From NCBI GenBank assembly GCA_963808705.1, contig CAWEHB010000016.1, positions 372,001 through 436,000 on the forward strand: a DNA stretch of 64,000 nucleotides, given 5' to 3'. Below the pieces are notes generated by a model. The model ran no database searches and had not been told where the DNA came from. It saw only the letters and a list, made by a program, of their open reading frames with translations. Of this stretch, positions 33,057-41,400 are shown in pieces (position 1 is the stretch's first letter; each line of letters starts with the position of its first letter). A program made the translations under genes and the position numbers. This DNA is from JASHPR01 sp963808705. Its GTDB lineage: Bacteria; Actinomycetota; Actinomycetes; Streptosporangiales; Streptosporangiaceae.

Positions 33057-34223
33057 ATGATGATTGAGCGCGAGTGCCCCGACGAGGAGACCCGCGCCCT
33101 GTTCGGGCTGACCAGGGAGCTGGCCGACGCCGAGCTGCGGCCCAGGGTCGACGCGGCCGAGCGGGACGGGACGTTCCCGCGCGAGGTGTTCCGGACTCTC
33201 GGCCGGTCCGGCCTGCTCGCGCTGCCCTACCCGGAGCGGTTCGGCGGCGGCGGCCAGCCGTACCAGACCTACCTCCAGGTCGTGGAGGAGCTGGCCGCCG
33301 CGTGGCTGGCCGTCGGGCTCGGGGTGAGCGTGCACACGCTGACCTGCTACCCCCTGGCCACCGCGGGCACGCCGGAGCAGGCGCAGCGCTGGCTGTCTGG
33401 AATGCTCGGCGGGGACCGGCTCGGCGCCTACTGCCTGTCGGAGCCGGCCAGCGGCTCCGACGCGGCCGCGGTGCGGACCACGGCCGAGGCGGACGGGCCC
33501 GATTACGTCCTGAACGGGGTCAAGGCGTGGATCTCGCACGCGGGCCAGGCCGACTTCTACACGCTGTTCGCGCGCACGTCCGGCGATCACGAGGGCCCGG
33601 ACCGGGCCCGGGGGATCAGCTGCCTGCACGTCCCGGCGCAGACGCCGGGGGTGTCGGCCGCGCCCGCCGAGCACAAGATGGGCATGCGCTCCTCGGTCAC
33701 CGCACAGATGATCTTCGACGGGGCCCGGGTGCCCGCTGACCACCTGGTCGGCGAGGAGGGCAAGGGGTTCGCCATCGCGCTGGCCGCGCTGGACGCCGGG
33801 CGCCTCGGCATCGCCGCCTGCGCCACCGGCGTGGCCCAGGCGGCCCTCGACGCCGCGGTCGGCTGGGCGCGGGAGCGGCGCCAGTTCGGCAGGCCGATCG
33901 CGGACTTCGAGGGCGTGTCGTTCCTGCTCGCGGACATGGCTACCGCCGTGGCGGCGGCGCGCGCCCTGTACCTGTCCGCCGCCCGGCGCAAGGACGCCGG
34001 CCTGCCGTACGGCCCGCAGGCCGCGATGGCCAAGCTATTCGCCAGCGACGCCGCGATGCGGGTGACCACCGACGCGGTGCAGGTGCTCGGCGGCTACGGG
34101 TACGTGGAGGACTATCCCGCCGAGCGGCTCATGCGCGAGGCCAAGGTGCTGCAGATCGTGGAGGGCACCAACCAGATCCAGCGGATGGTGATCGGCCGGT
34201 CCCTGACCCGGCCGCCTGCGTGA
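33057..34223 (+). CDS. Acyl-CoA dehydrogenase
   Basis: This 388-residue FAD enzyme carries out the alpha-beta dehydrogenation of acyl-CoA thioesters. Three domains are seen: a helical N-terminus, a beta middle domain with AYCLSEPASGSDAAAVRTTA (FAD-contacting) and WISHAGQADFY, and a C-terminal bundle with LGGYGYVEDYPAERLMREAK. The catalytic base is probably Glu369 in VEGTNQIQRM, the usual position for short- and branched-chain acyl-CoA dehydrogenases. The start is one of two adjacent ATG codons (33057 or 33060), served by a ribosome binding site inside repeat element B. The substrate chain is not identified. Confidence 0.92.
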   Translation: MMIERECPDEETRALFGLTRELADAELRPRVDAAERDGTFPREVFRTLGRSGLLALPYPERFGGGGQPYQTYLQVVEELAAAWLAVGLGVSVHTLTCYPLATAGTPEQAQRWLSGMLGGDRLGAYCLSEPASGSDAAAVRTTAEADGPDYVLNGVKAWISHAGQADFYTLFARTSGDHEGPDRARGISCLHVPAQTPGVSAAPAEHKMGMRSSVTAQMIFDGARVPADHLVGEEGKGFAIALAALDAGRLGIAACATGVAQAALDAAVGWARERRQFGRPIADFEGVSFLLADMATAVAAARALYLSAARRKDAGLPYGPQAAMAKLFASDAAMRVTTDAVQVLGGYGYVEDYPAERLMREAKVLQIVEGTNQIQRMVIGRSLTRPPA

Positions 34224-34254
34224 GCGTTGAACGCCCGATACCAGGCTGTTCCGC

Positions 34255-34260
34255 TACGGT
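34255..34260 (+). promoter_or_regulatory. -10 box TACGGT, leaderless start of the Lrp/AsnC regulator
   Basis: TACGGT is 6 bases before the GTG at 34267 and no Shine-Dalgarno is present. Confidence 0.45.
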
Positions 34261-34266
34261 AGCCGG

Positions 34267-34707
34267 GTGGAGGACACCAACCGCACCATCCTCTCGCTGC
34301 TATCCCGCGACGGCAGGATGAGCTTCACCGAACTGGCCAAGCGCACCGGGCTGTCGGTCTCGGCCGCGCAGCAGCGAGTGCGCCGTCTGGAACGACACGG
34401 GGTGATCAAGGGCTACGCGGCGGTCATCAACCCTGACGACGCCGGCCTGCCGCTGACCGCGTTCGTGTCCATCAAGCCGTTCGACCCGGCGGCCCCGGAC
34501 GACGCACCGGAGCGGCTGGCGCACCTGCCCGCGATCGAGGCCTGTCACAGCGTGGCCGGAGACGAGAACTACATACTCAAGGTCCGGGTGGCCTCGCCCG
34601 CGGAACTGGAGAACCTGCTGCAGGAGATCCGGTCGGCGGCCAGCGTGTCCACCCGCACCACCGTCGTCCTGAGCACCCCGTACGAGAACCGCCCGCCGAA
34701 CGTGTGA
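34267..34707 (+). CDS. Lrp/AsnC-family transcriptional regulator
   Basis: This 146-residue one-domain feast-or-famine regulator has an N-terminal winged helix (ILSLLSRDGRMSFTELAKRTGLSVSAAQQRVRRLERHGVIKGY) and a C-terminal amino-acid-binding RAM domain. The RAM domain includes HSVAGDENYILKVRVASPAELENLL, with the Gly-Asp-(Asp/Glu)-(Asp/Asn)-Tyr signature. It probably senses an amino acid and forms octamers that wrap DNA. It is leaderless, follows the acyl-CoA dehydrogenase gene by 43 bases and is convergent with the adenylation half-domain gene. Its target genes are not evident. Confidence 0.92.
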   Translation: MEDTNRTILSLLSRDGRMSFTELAKRTGLSVSAAQQRVRRLERHGVIKGYAAVINPDDAGLPLTAFVSIKPFDPAAPDDAPERLAHLPAIEACHSVAGDENYILKVRVASPAELENLLQEIRSAASVSTRTTVVLSTPYENRPPNV

Positions 34708-34726
34708 GAGGGCCGGCCGCGAGCCG

Positions 34727-35560
34727 TTACGAGGCCACCGCGAAGACCCGCAGCCGCTCATCGGCCCCGGCCGCCACGCTCCCCGCCGCGATCATCGCGG
34801 TGCCGTGATGCACCTCGGCCGCCGTGGCGAGCTCCTCGACACTGACCGCCACGACGGTCGCGCCGCGGAGCAGCGCGTGGTCGAGCAGGGCGGTGTAGCA
34901 CCGCCCGTCCCCGGCCGGCGGGGCCGCGAGGACCACGTCGTCCTCGCGGATGCCCGCCTCGATGTCCAGCCTGCGTAGCAGGCCGGACATGTCGTGATGG
35001 CTGAGCGGTGCCGGGCCGAGCATCCCGTCGGGCTGGCGCGCGTATGGCAGCAGGGCCGGGTCATGCGGCCGCCCCGTAGCCGGCCGCAGGGTGCCCATCC
35101 GGAGCAGGGGGCCGAACTGGGTCGCGCCGGGCGCCTCACCGAACGAGATCACCTGGCGCACCCAGGAGCGGTCCGCCGCCGCGAGCGCGGCCGCGGCGAA
35201 CGGCGGCGCGGTGAGCAGCATCCGCGCGCCGCAGTCGGCGAGCTGGCCGGCCATTTCCGGCACCGTCAGCACGGGGGCGACCGGCGTGGGCACCCCCCCC
35301 GCGGCGCGTACGGCGTGCGCCGCGAGCACGTAACAGGCCGCATCGGGAACGTACACGCCGACGACGTCGCTGGGCTGCAGCCCGCGCCAGGCCAGCCCGG
35401 CCGCGGCGGCCTGCACGGTAGCGGCGAGATCGGCGTAGCCGCACGCCAGGCCGGGCGATCCGCCGACCAGAGCCCGGTGCTCCCCGCGGGACGGCGCCAC
35501 GGCCAGCAGCCGCTGGGTGACCGTGACCTCGCCGAGCGGCGCCTCGGTGCTCATCGTCAT
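34727..35560 (-). CDS. Stand-alone, degenerate N-terminal half of an acyl-adenylating (ANL) enzyme
   Basis: This 277-residue protein resembles the N-terminal subdomain of acyl-CoA synthetases (YADLAATVQAAAAGLAWRGLQPSDVVGVYVPDAACYVLAAHAVRAAGGV). Where the ATP-binding P-loop (usually SSGTTGLPKG) should stand, it has YARQPDGMLGP. The protein stops before the adenylate-binding motifs and the C-terminal lid. It therefore cannot catalyse the usual reaction by itself. The open frame is intact and well spaced from its ribosome binding site (GGAGG), so it may be a regulatory or scaffold protein rather than a pseudogene. ATG 35560 or 35554 is the start. It is convergent with the Lrp gene. Confidence 0.7.
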   Translation of the reverse strand: MTMSTEAPLGEVTVTQRLLAVAPSRGEHRALVGGSPGLACGYADLAATVQAAAAGLAWRGLQPSDVVGVYVPDAACYVLAAHAVRAAGGVPTPVAPVLTVPEMAGQLADCGARMLLTAPPFAAAALAAADRSWVRQVISFGEAPGATQFGPLLRMGTLRPATGRPHDPALLPYARQPDGMLGPAPLSHHDMSGLLRRLDIEAGIREDDVVLAAPPAGDGRCYTALLDHALLRGATVVAVSVEELATAAEVHHGTAMIAAGSVAAGADERLRVFAVAS

Positions 35561-35919
35561 CAGGCGGCTACCTCCGGTTCGGTCCGGGCTGGGTTCCCGC
35601 TGCCCGACGCTACGGCCCGGCGACGGCAGGGCGCATCGTCAGGACTATGTAGTCGGGTATGTAGCCGACGCCAGAGCGCAACGGGCCCGGGCAGGCAGCT
35701 GCCCAGGACCCGCCTGTGGAGTCAGGCGGAAAGGCCGGCCACCCCCCTCCCGGTGGCCGGAACATCCGCCGGGCCCCGCAGTGCGCTTCTGGTGAGGACG
35801 CTAGGGGAGGCGGGGCCGACTCCACATGCCCTGAATTGTGCATCTGCATGTGCATTCCGCAGGTCGGCCCGATGTGTAGGGCAGCTATGTACCCAGGCCG
35901 GACAGATGTGTACGCCCCG
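35561..35919. other. 359-base gene-free region with two pairs of 12-base-spaced repeats
   Basis: No convincing gene is present. It contains TATGTAGTCG and TATGTAGCCG (35646-35655 and 35658-35667), and TGTGCAT twice (35837-35843 and 35849-35855). Both pairs have a 12-base period, like regulator half-sites about one helical turn apart. A hairpin (GGGCA/TGCCC around 35690-35706) and a TAGCGT box on the minus strand (about 35630) that may serve the adenylation half-domain gene are also seen. Confidence 0.45.
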
Positions 35920-38403
35920 CTAGCCGTCGTCCCGGGACTCGCGCTTCGTGAGCCACGCGGCGACCTGGGCCCGGGAACTGAACCCGAGCTTGGCGAAGAT
36001 GTTGGCCACGTGCCGGGCCACGGTGGCCGGGCTGATCACCAGCTCGCCGGCGATGCCCCGGTTGGACAGGCCGCGCGCGATGAGCGCCGCGATCTGTAGT
36101 TCCCGCGCGGTCAGCGGGCCTGCCGCGCCGGAGCCGGGGAGCTGCGCCGGGACCGCGTTCCGGCCGGCGTCACCGGGGGACTCGCCGCGGCCGGGGCCGG
36201 TCGCGAGCCGCACCGCCTCGTGCGCGCTCATCGCCGCGCCCTGGGCCAGCAGGGTGTCCGTGGCCGGCGGGCCGAGCTGGCGGCGGGCAGCCTCCAGCAG
36301 GCCGCCGGGACCGCCCGCGGCGGCCGGGTGCGCCTGGCCGACGACCTTGCGCAGGGCCAGCGCGGCGCCGGCGAGCTTCACCGCCCGGGCCAGGTCGCCG
36401 CTGGCCACCGCGAGCTTGGCGGATGCCTCGAGCCCGCGGGCGAGCACGAGACGCTGCCCGGTGGCCAGGCTGAGCCGCAGGCTGTCGGCCAGGCTGGAGG
36501 CGGCCAGCGACAGGTCACCCTGGGACAGTGCCACCGACCCGATGCTGGCCAGGCACCGGGCGATCTCGGGCCGGGCGTCGATCTCCCGGTACAGTGCCAG
36601 CGCATCCCGGAAGTGGCCGAGGGCCGCGGCGTGGTCGCCGCGGGCCCGGGCCAGCCCGCCGAATCCGTACAGGGTCTGCGCCACACCCCAGCCGTTGTTG
36701 TCCCGCAGCACGTCCAGCGCGTCCTCGTAGGCGTGCTGGGCCTCGTCCAGCCTGCCCTGGCGGGCGATGATCACGGCCCGGACCGCGAGCGTGAGCCCTT
36801 CCTCCCAGTCGTTCCCGTCGGCCCGGGCGGCCTTGACCGCGTCATCGATGCCGGCCAGGGCGTCGTCGAGACGGCCGCCCTGGAGGCTGACCAGGGCGAG
36901 CACCCGCAGTGCGGCCGCCGGGCCCGGGCCGTCCGCGGCGCCGCCGAAATCCAGGCAGGCCTGCGCGTACTCCCCGGCCGCCGGGTAGTCCTGCTGCTCG
37001 AAGGCCAGCTCGGCCCGCAGCACCAGGGCGCGCGCCCGGACGCCGGGCGGCACGTCGCCCCCGGCGTCCAGGAAGCGGTCGAACCAGCCGATGCCCTCGG
37101 TCACGTCGCCGTTCGCGACCCACGGGCTGCGCAGCGCGCAGCACAGGCGCAGGCCCGCCTCGGTGTCGCCGTCCAGCAGGCAGGCGGCTAGCGCCGCGGC
37201 GGAATTGGCCCGCTCGGCGAGGATCCGGCGGTACAGCGAGACCCGCACCGGCCACGGGGGGTCGCCGCGCACGAAGGCCACCTCGGTGATGCCCTCGGCC
37301 AGCCGCAGCATGTAGTCGCGGTGCCGCCGCCGTACCCCGGGCTCCTCGCCGGACGCGCTCAGGCGACCGGTGGCATACTCCCGGATGGTATCGAGCAGCC
37401 GGTAGCGGGCATCGCCCTCCAGCTCCGCGTCGAGCGTGACCAGCGACTTGTCGATCAGGGCGGCCAGCAGGTCAAGCACCTGGTCCGCGGGGATCGCCGC
37501 GTCGGCGCAGACCTGCTCGGCCATGTCCAGGTTCCAGCCGTGCAGCACCGCCAGCCTGCGCAGCAGCAGCTGCTCCGGCTCGGTCAGCAGCTCGTAGCTC
37601 CAGTCCACAGCCGCCCGCAGGGTCTGCTGGCGCAGCGGGGCGGTGCGATCGCCCGAGGCCAGCAGGCCGAACCGGTCGCTGAGGCGGGCCGCGATCTGCT
37701 CCACGGACAGGGCGCCGACCCGGGCCGCGGCCAGCTCGATCGCCAGCGGCATGCCGTCCAGGGTCCGGCACAGCCGCACCGCCGCGCCGGAATTGGCCGC
37801 GTCCAGCGCGAACCCGGGCCGCACCGCCGCGGCCCGGTCGGCGAACAGCCGGATCGCCTCGTGCGCGGCCAGCTCGCCGGGCGTGAGCCCGTCGGCCGCA
37901 CCGGGCAGCTCCAGCGGCGGGACCCGCCACACGGTCTCGCCGCGCACCCGCAGCGGCTCGCGGCTGGTGGTGATCACGCGCAGTTCGGGGCTGCCCGCGA
38001 GCAGCTGCTGGACCAGCGCCGCGCAGGCGTCCACGACATGCTCGCAGGTGTCGAGGACCAGCAGCATCCGCCGCGGCCGCAGGGCCACGGTCAGCGTCTC
38101 GGCCAGCGGCCGGTCGGGCTCCTCCCGGACCCCGAGCGTGGCCGCGACCCGCCGGGCGACCAGGGACGGGTCGGCGGTGTCGGCCAGCTCGACCAGCCAG
38201 GCCCCGTCGGGGAAGCTGGGCAGGGTCTCGTGGGCGAGCCGCAGCGCGAGCCGCGTCTTGCCGATGCCGCCGGGGCCGCACAGGGTCAGCGCGCGGACAT
38301 CATCGAGCAGCCTGGCGAGCTCCGCCAGGTCCCGTTCCCGGCCGACGAAGCTGTTCGGCTCCGCCGGCAGGTTGCCGTCGCTCATCGCGGTCTGGATGGC
38401 CAT
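35920..38403 (-). CDS. Large ATPase-LuxR transcriptional regulator (NB-ARC/LAL-like)
   Basis: The protein has 827 residues. At the N-terminus, FVGRERDLAELARLLDD leads into a STAND/NB-ARC ATPase with Walker A LCGPGGIGKT at residues 43-50, MLLVLDTCEH as Walker B and VITTSREPLRVRGE as the sensor. A winged helix (LLLRRLAVLHGWNLDMAEQVC) and a long TPR-like helical array (about 430-700) follow. The C-terminal LuxR helix-turn-helix is LTARELQIAALIARGLSNRGIAGELVISPATVARHVANIF. The layout is that of an inducer-sensing switch protein. It lies downstream of the mannosidase gene on the same strand and may control it. Confidence 0.88.
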   Translation of the reverse strand: MAIQTAMSDGNLPAEPNSFVGRERDLAELARLLDDVRALTLCGPGGIGKTRLALRLAHETLPSFPDGAWLVELADTADPSLVARRVAATLGVREEPDRPLAETLTVALRPRRMLLVLDTCEHVVDACAALVQQLLAGSPELRVITTSREPLRVRGETVWRVPPLELPGAADGLTPGELAAHEAIRLFADRAAAVRPGFALDAANSGAAVRLCRTLDGMPLAIELAAARVGALSVEQIAARLSDRFGLLASGDRTAPLRQQTLRAAVDWSYELLTEPEQLLLRRLAVLHGWNLDMAEQVCADAAIPADQVLDLLAALIDKSLVTLDAELEGDARYRLLDTIREYATGRLSASGEEPGVRRRHRDYMLRLAEGITEVAFVRGDPPWPVRVSLYRRILAERANSAAALAACLLDGDTEAGLRLCCALRSPWVANGDVTEGIGWFDRFLDAGGDVPPGVRARALVLRAELAFEQQDYPAAGEYAQACLDFGGAADGPGPAAALRVLALVSLQGGRLDDALAGIDDAVKAARADGNDWEEGLTLAVRAVIIARQGRLDEAQHAYEDALDVLRDNNGWGVAQTLYGFGGLARARGDHAAALGHFRDALALYREIDARPEIARCLASIGSVALSQGDLSLAASSLADSLRLSLATGQRLVLARGLEASAKLAVASGDLARAVKLAGAALALRKVVGQAHPAAAGGPGGLLEAARRQLGPPATDTLLAQGAAMSAHEAVRLATGPGRGESPGDAGRNAVPAQLPGSGAAGPLTARELQIAALIARGLSNRGIAGELVISPATVARHVANIFAKLGFSSRAQVAAWLTKRESRDDG

Positions 38404-38489
38404 GGTCCTTCAGTGGTCGTCGCGCTCACGGCCTTTGTCCCGTTCTAGTTTCTCACCAGCGCGCCGCCTGTGGCCCCGTCCGCCAGAGT

Positions 38490-41400
38490 TCAGTGAGCCG
38501 CATCAGTGATCGTCACCGCCGCGGGCTCGGTGTGGCGGACCCGGCCGAAGTACATCACCTTAACCAGGGCCCACCAGTGCTGTCCCGGGCGCGCCGTGGC
38601 CCGGGCGGTCACCGTGAAGCCCAGGGTCACGCTGCGGCCCGGCTCGGCGGTGAAACCCTGGGTCCACGGCCGGGTCTGCGCCCAGCTGCCGAACGGCGAG
38701 ACCAGCTGGGCCTCGCCGCGGACCTGCGACGCCGTGGCGTTGCGCAGCCGGACGGCGATCTCGCCGTGGCCGCCGGGCCGCAGCTCCAGCCGCGGGCTCA
38801 GCAGCACCAGGTCGAGTTCTGCGGCGGCCCGCTGCTGGTCGGCGAGGTACAGCGGGAACAGCTCGTCGAGCGGCAGGTCGAGGGCGGGCGGGCCCGGCTC
38901 GCCGATGCTGACCAGCACGGCGTCCTCGAAGGCCTGGCCGTCGTCTCCGGCGATCCGCGCGGCCACGAAGCGCCGCCCGGGCCGGGCGCCCGGCCGCGCC
39001 CGGGCCGTGAGATCCCAGGCGGCGTGGCCCTGCGGGCCCAGGTCATAGCGCAACGGCCCGGAGGGCTCCAGCACCAGCCCGTCGCCCGGGTCCAGGTGCA
39101 CCGTGCCGCGGGCCGGGGCCGGGCCGCAGGCCACGGTCAGCCGCAGTTCCGCGGCCGCCGGCGGGGCATCCGGCGATTCCGCTGCGGCCAGGGCGGCCCG
39201 GCCGGGGTGCAGGTGCACGGCCACCGGCAGGTTCCCGGCCGGGGCCGGGCCCTTGCCGTGCAGCCAGTACCGGGTGAACACCGGCTGGGCGGGCTCCGGC
39301 GGCACGGTTCCGGGAGGCACCGGCCCGGACGGCGCCGCGGGTGCTGCCCCCGGGTCCGGGATCAGCACCATGGTCACGGTCCCGGCGGCGGGCAGGTCGG
39401 CGACGGCCGCGCCGGAGTCCAGCCGCAGCGGCGGGCCGTCGGCCTCCTCCAGCAGGCTGCCGCGGCGCGCCGCGGCCAGGCCGGTGAACAGGCGCACCCG
39501 CGCGGCCGACGGCCCCGCGTGGCCCGAGACGTCCCGCAGGCGTACCGTCACCCCGTCCTCCGGGCGGGGCTGGGCGGCCGGGGACAGCGGGTTGCCGCGC
39601 GGCTTCAGCGCCGACACCGCGGCGGTGGCCGGCTCGGCGGCGGCCAGGCTCGCCGTGGCCGGGAGCGGCCCGTCGTGCCGCCCGGTCTCGCAGGCCAGCA
39701 GCTCGCGGTTGTAGTCCTGCCCGGCGAGCGGGAACCCGGCGCTGCGCCAGTCACCCGGGCCGGCGGCGAGCGCGTACTCGAACGTGTGGCTCCAGTGCTG
39801 CCAGGCGAAGCTGCTGCCGTCCGGCGTGGTGCGCTTGTCGCCGTCGATCCAGACCCCGCACGGCCAGGTGCTGCAGGAGCGCATCAGCGAGATGTTCAGC
39901 GTCCCGTCCGGGGTGACCAGGCTGCCCGGCGTGCCGCGGTTGAGCAGCGCGACCGAGTGGCCGACCAGCTCGTCGGGCCCCGCGGCGCCGCCCGCCCCGG
40001 TCCCGGCCGCCTCGTCGGCCTCGATCACCGCGTCGGCCAGGTCGGCGGTCACCGCGGCGATCGCCGCGGCCAGGTCGCCGCCGGTCACGATCAGCACCGG
40101 CAGGTCACGCGGGCCGCGCAGGTCGGCACCGGGCGCGAAGGCCTCCTGGCGGGTCAGGGTGGCCGGCACCCACAGCGGCGCCGGGCCGCCCGTGGTCAGC
40201 CCGCCCGTGGTCAGCCCGGCCGCGGCGAGCACCTCGGCGGTGAACGGGTTCTCGGCCGGGCCGCCCAGCGCGATGCGGACGTCGGGCAGGTTGGAGTCGA
40301 CGTCGATCGAGCCGTACCGCGGGCCGTCCGCCCGGGAGCAGGTCGCCGTGACCCCGGCGCGGGCCAGGGCCACCATGAGATCACGGACCGGTTCCCGGCC
40401 GCCAATGTCGCCGGCGGCGGGCATGATGACCTCCGCGACACCGATCGCCTGCATCCGGCGCGCGCCCGCGGGGGAGGCCAGCGCGACCCGCGCGGTGGAG
40501 CCGATGCCGAACCACTCGTGCGCGGGATTGTCGAGCGTGAACTCATGCTCGGCCACGTCGGTGTCGGCCGAGCCGAACGGCCGGCCGACCGCCGTCAGGG
40601 CCGTCTGGTACACCGGCAGCCCGCCGGGCACCCGGGCGCCGAACCGCACCCGCAGCAGCCGGTCCTGCCCGATCGAGCCGTCCACGTGGGTGCGGAACTC
40701 GACCCGGTCCGCGCCGTCCCACAGCAGCGTCTCCTGGGTCACCCGCAGGTCGCCGAGCTCGAGCTCGGCCACCAGGCGGGCGCCGACCGGGCAGCGCTCC
40801 GCGCGGACCCGCGCGGGGCGGCCGGCCGAGCCGCGGCCGGGCCCCTTCGGGCACAGCAGCCACGGTCCCTCGTTCCAGCGCGGGTGGTGGTCGTACTCCT
40901 CCTGGAGCACGAGCTCGTTGCCGGGCCCGGCCAGCAGCTCGGTGCCGGAGCGCTTGTCCAGGACCCGGGACAGCGTGCCGCCGCGGGCCGGGTCGGCCTC
41001 GACCAGGAACGCCGCGTTCTCGATCACCGTGCCGCCGGCGGGCCGCCAGCCGCCGTCGCGTTCCGGCCCCTCGGCAGGGATCGCGAAGTACGTCCGGTAC
41101 CCCAGGGCGGGGACGCCCGCGGCGCGGAACGTCAGGGTGAGGCCGGCCAGGGTCCCGTCCCGGTGCCGGGTGACGCCCTCGGCGAGGCAGGGCACCGCGT
41201 CGCCGCCGGCGTCCTGCAGCGCGGCCCAGCCCGGGCCGGGCTCGGCGAAGTCCAGGGTGATCCGGGCCAGGCCCGACCTGGGCCGCGACAGCGTGTTGAA
41301 GACCACGACCGCGCGGGCGGCCAGCCCGGCGCCGGGCCCGCCCCCGGTCGCTGTCCGCGCGGCCAGGTGGCTCATGGCCGCCCGGCGCGCCGCGTCGCCG

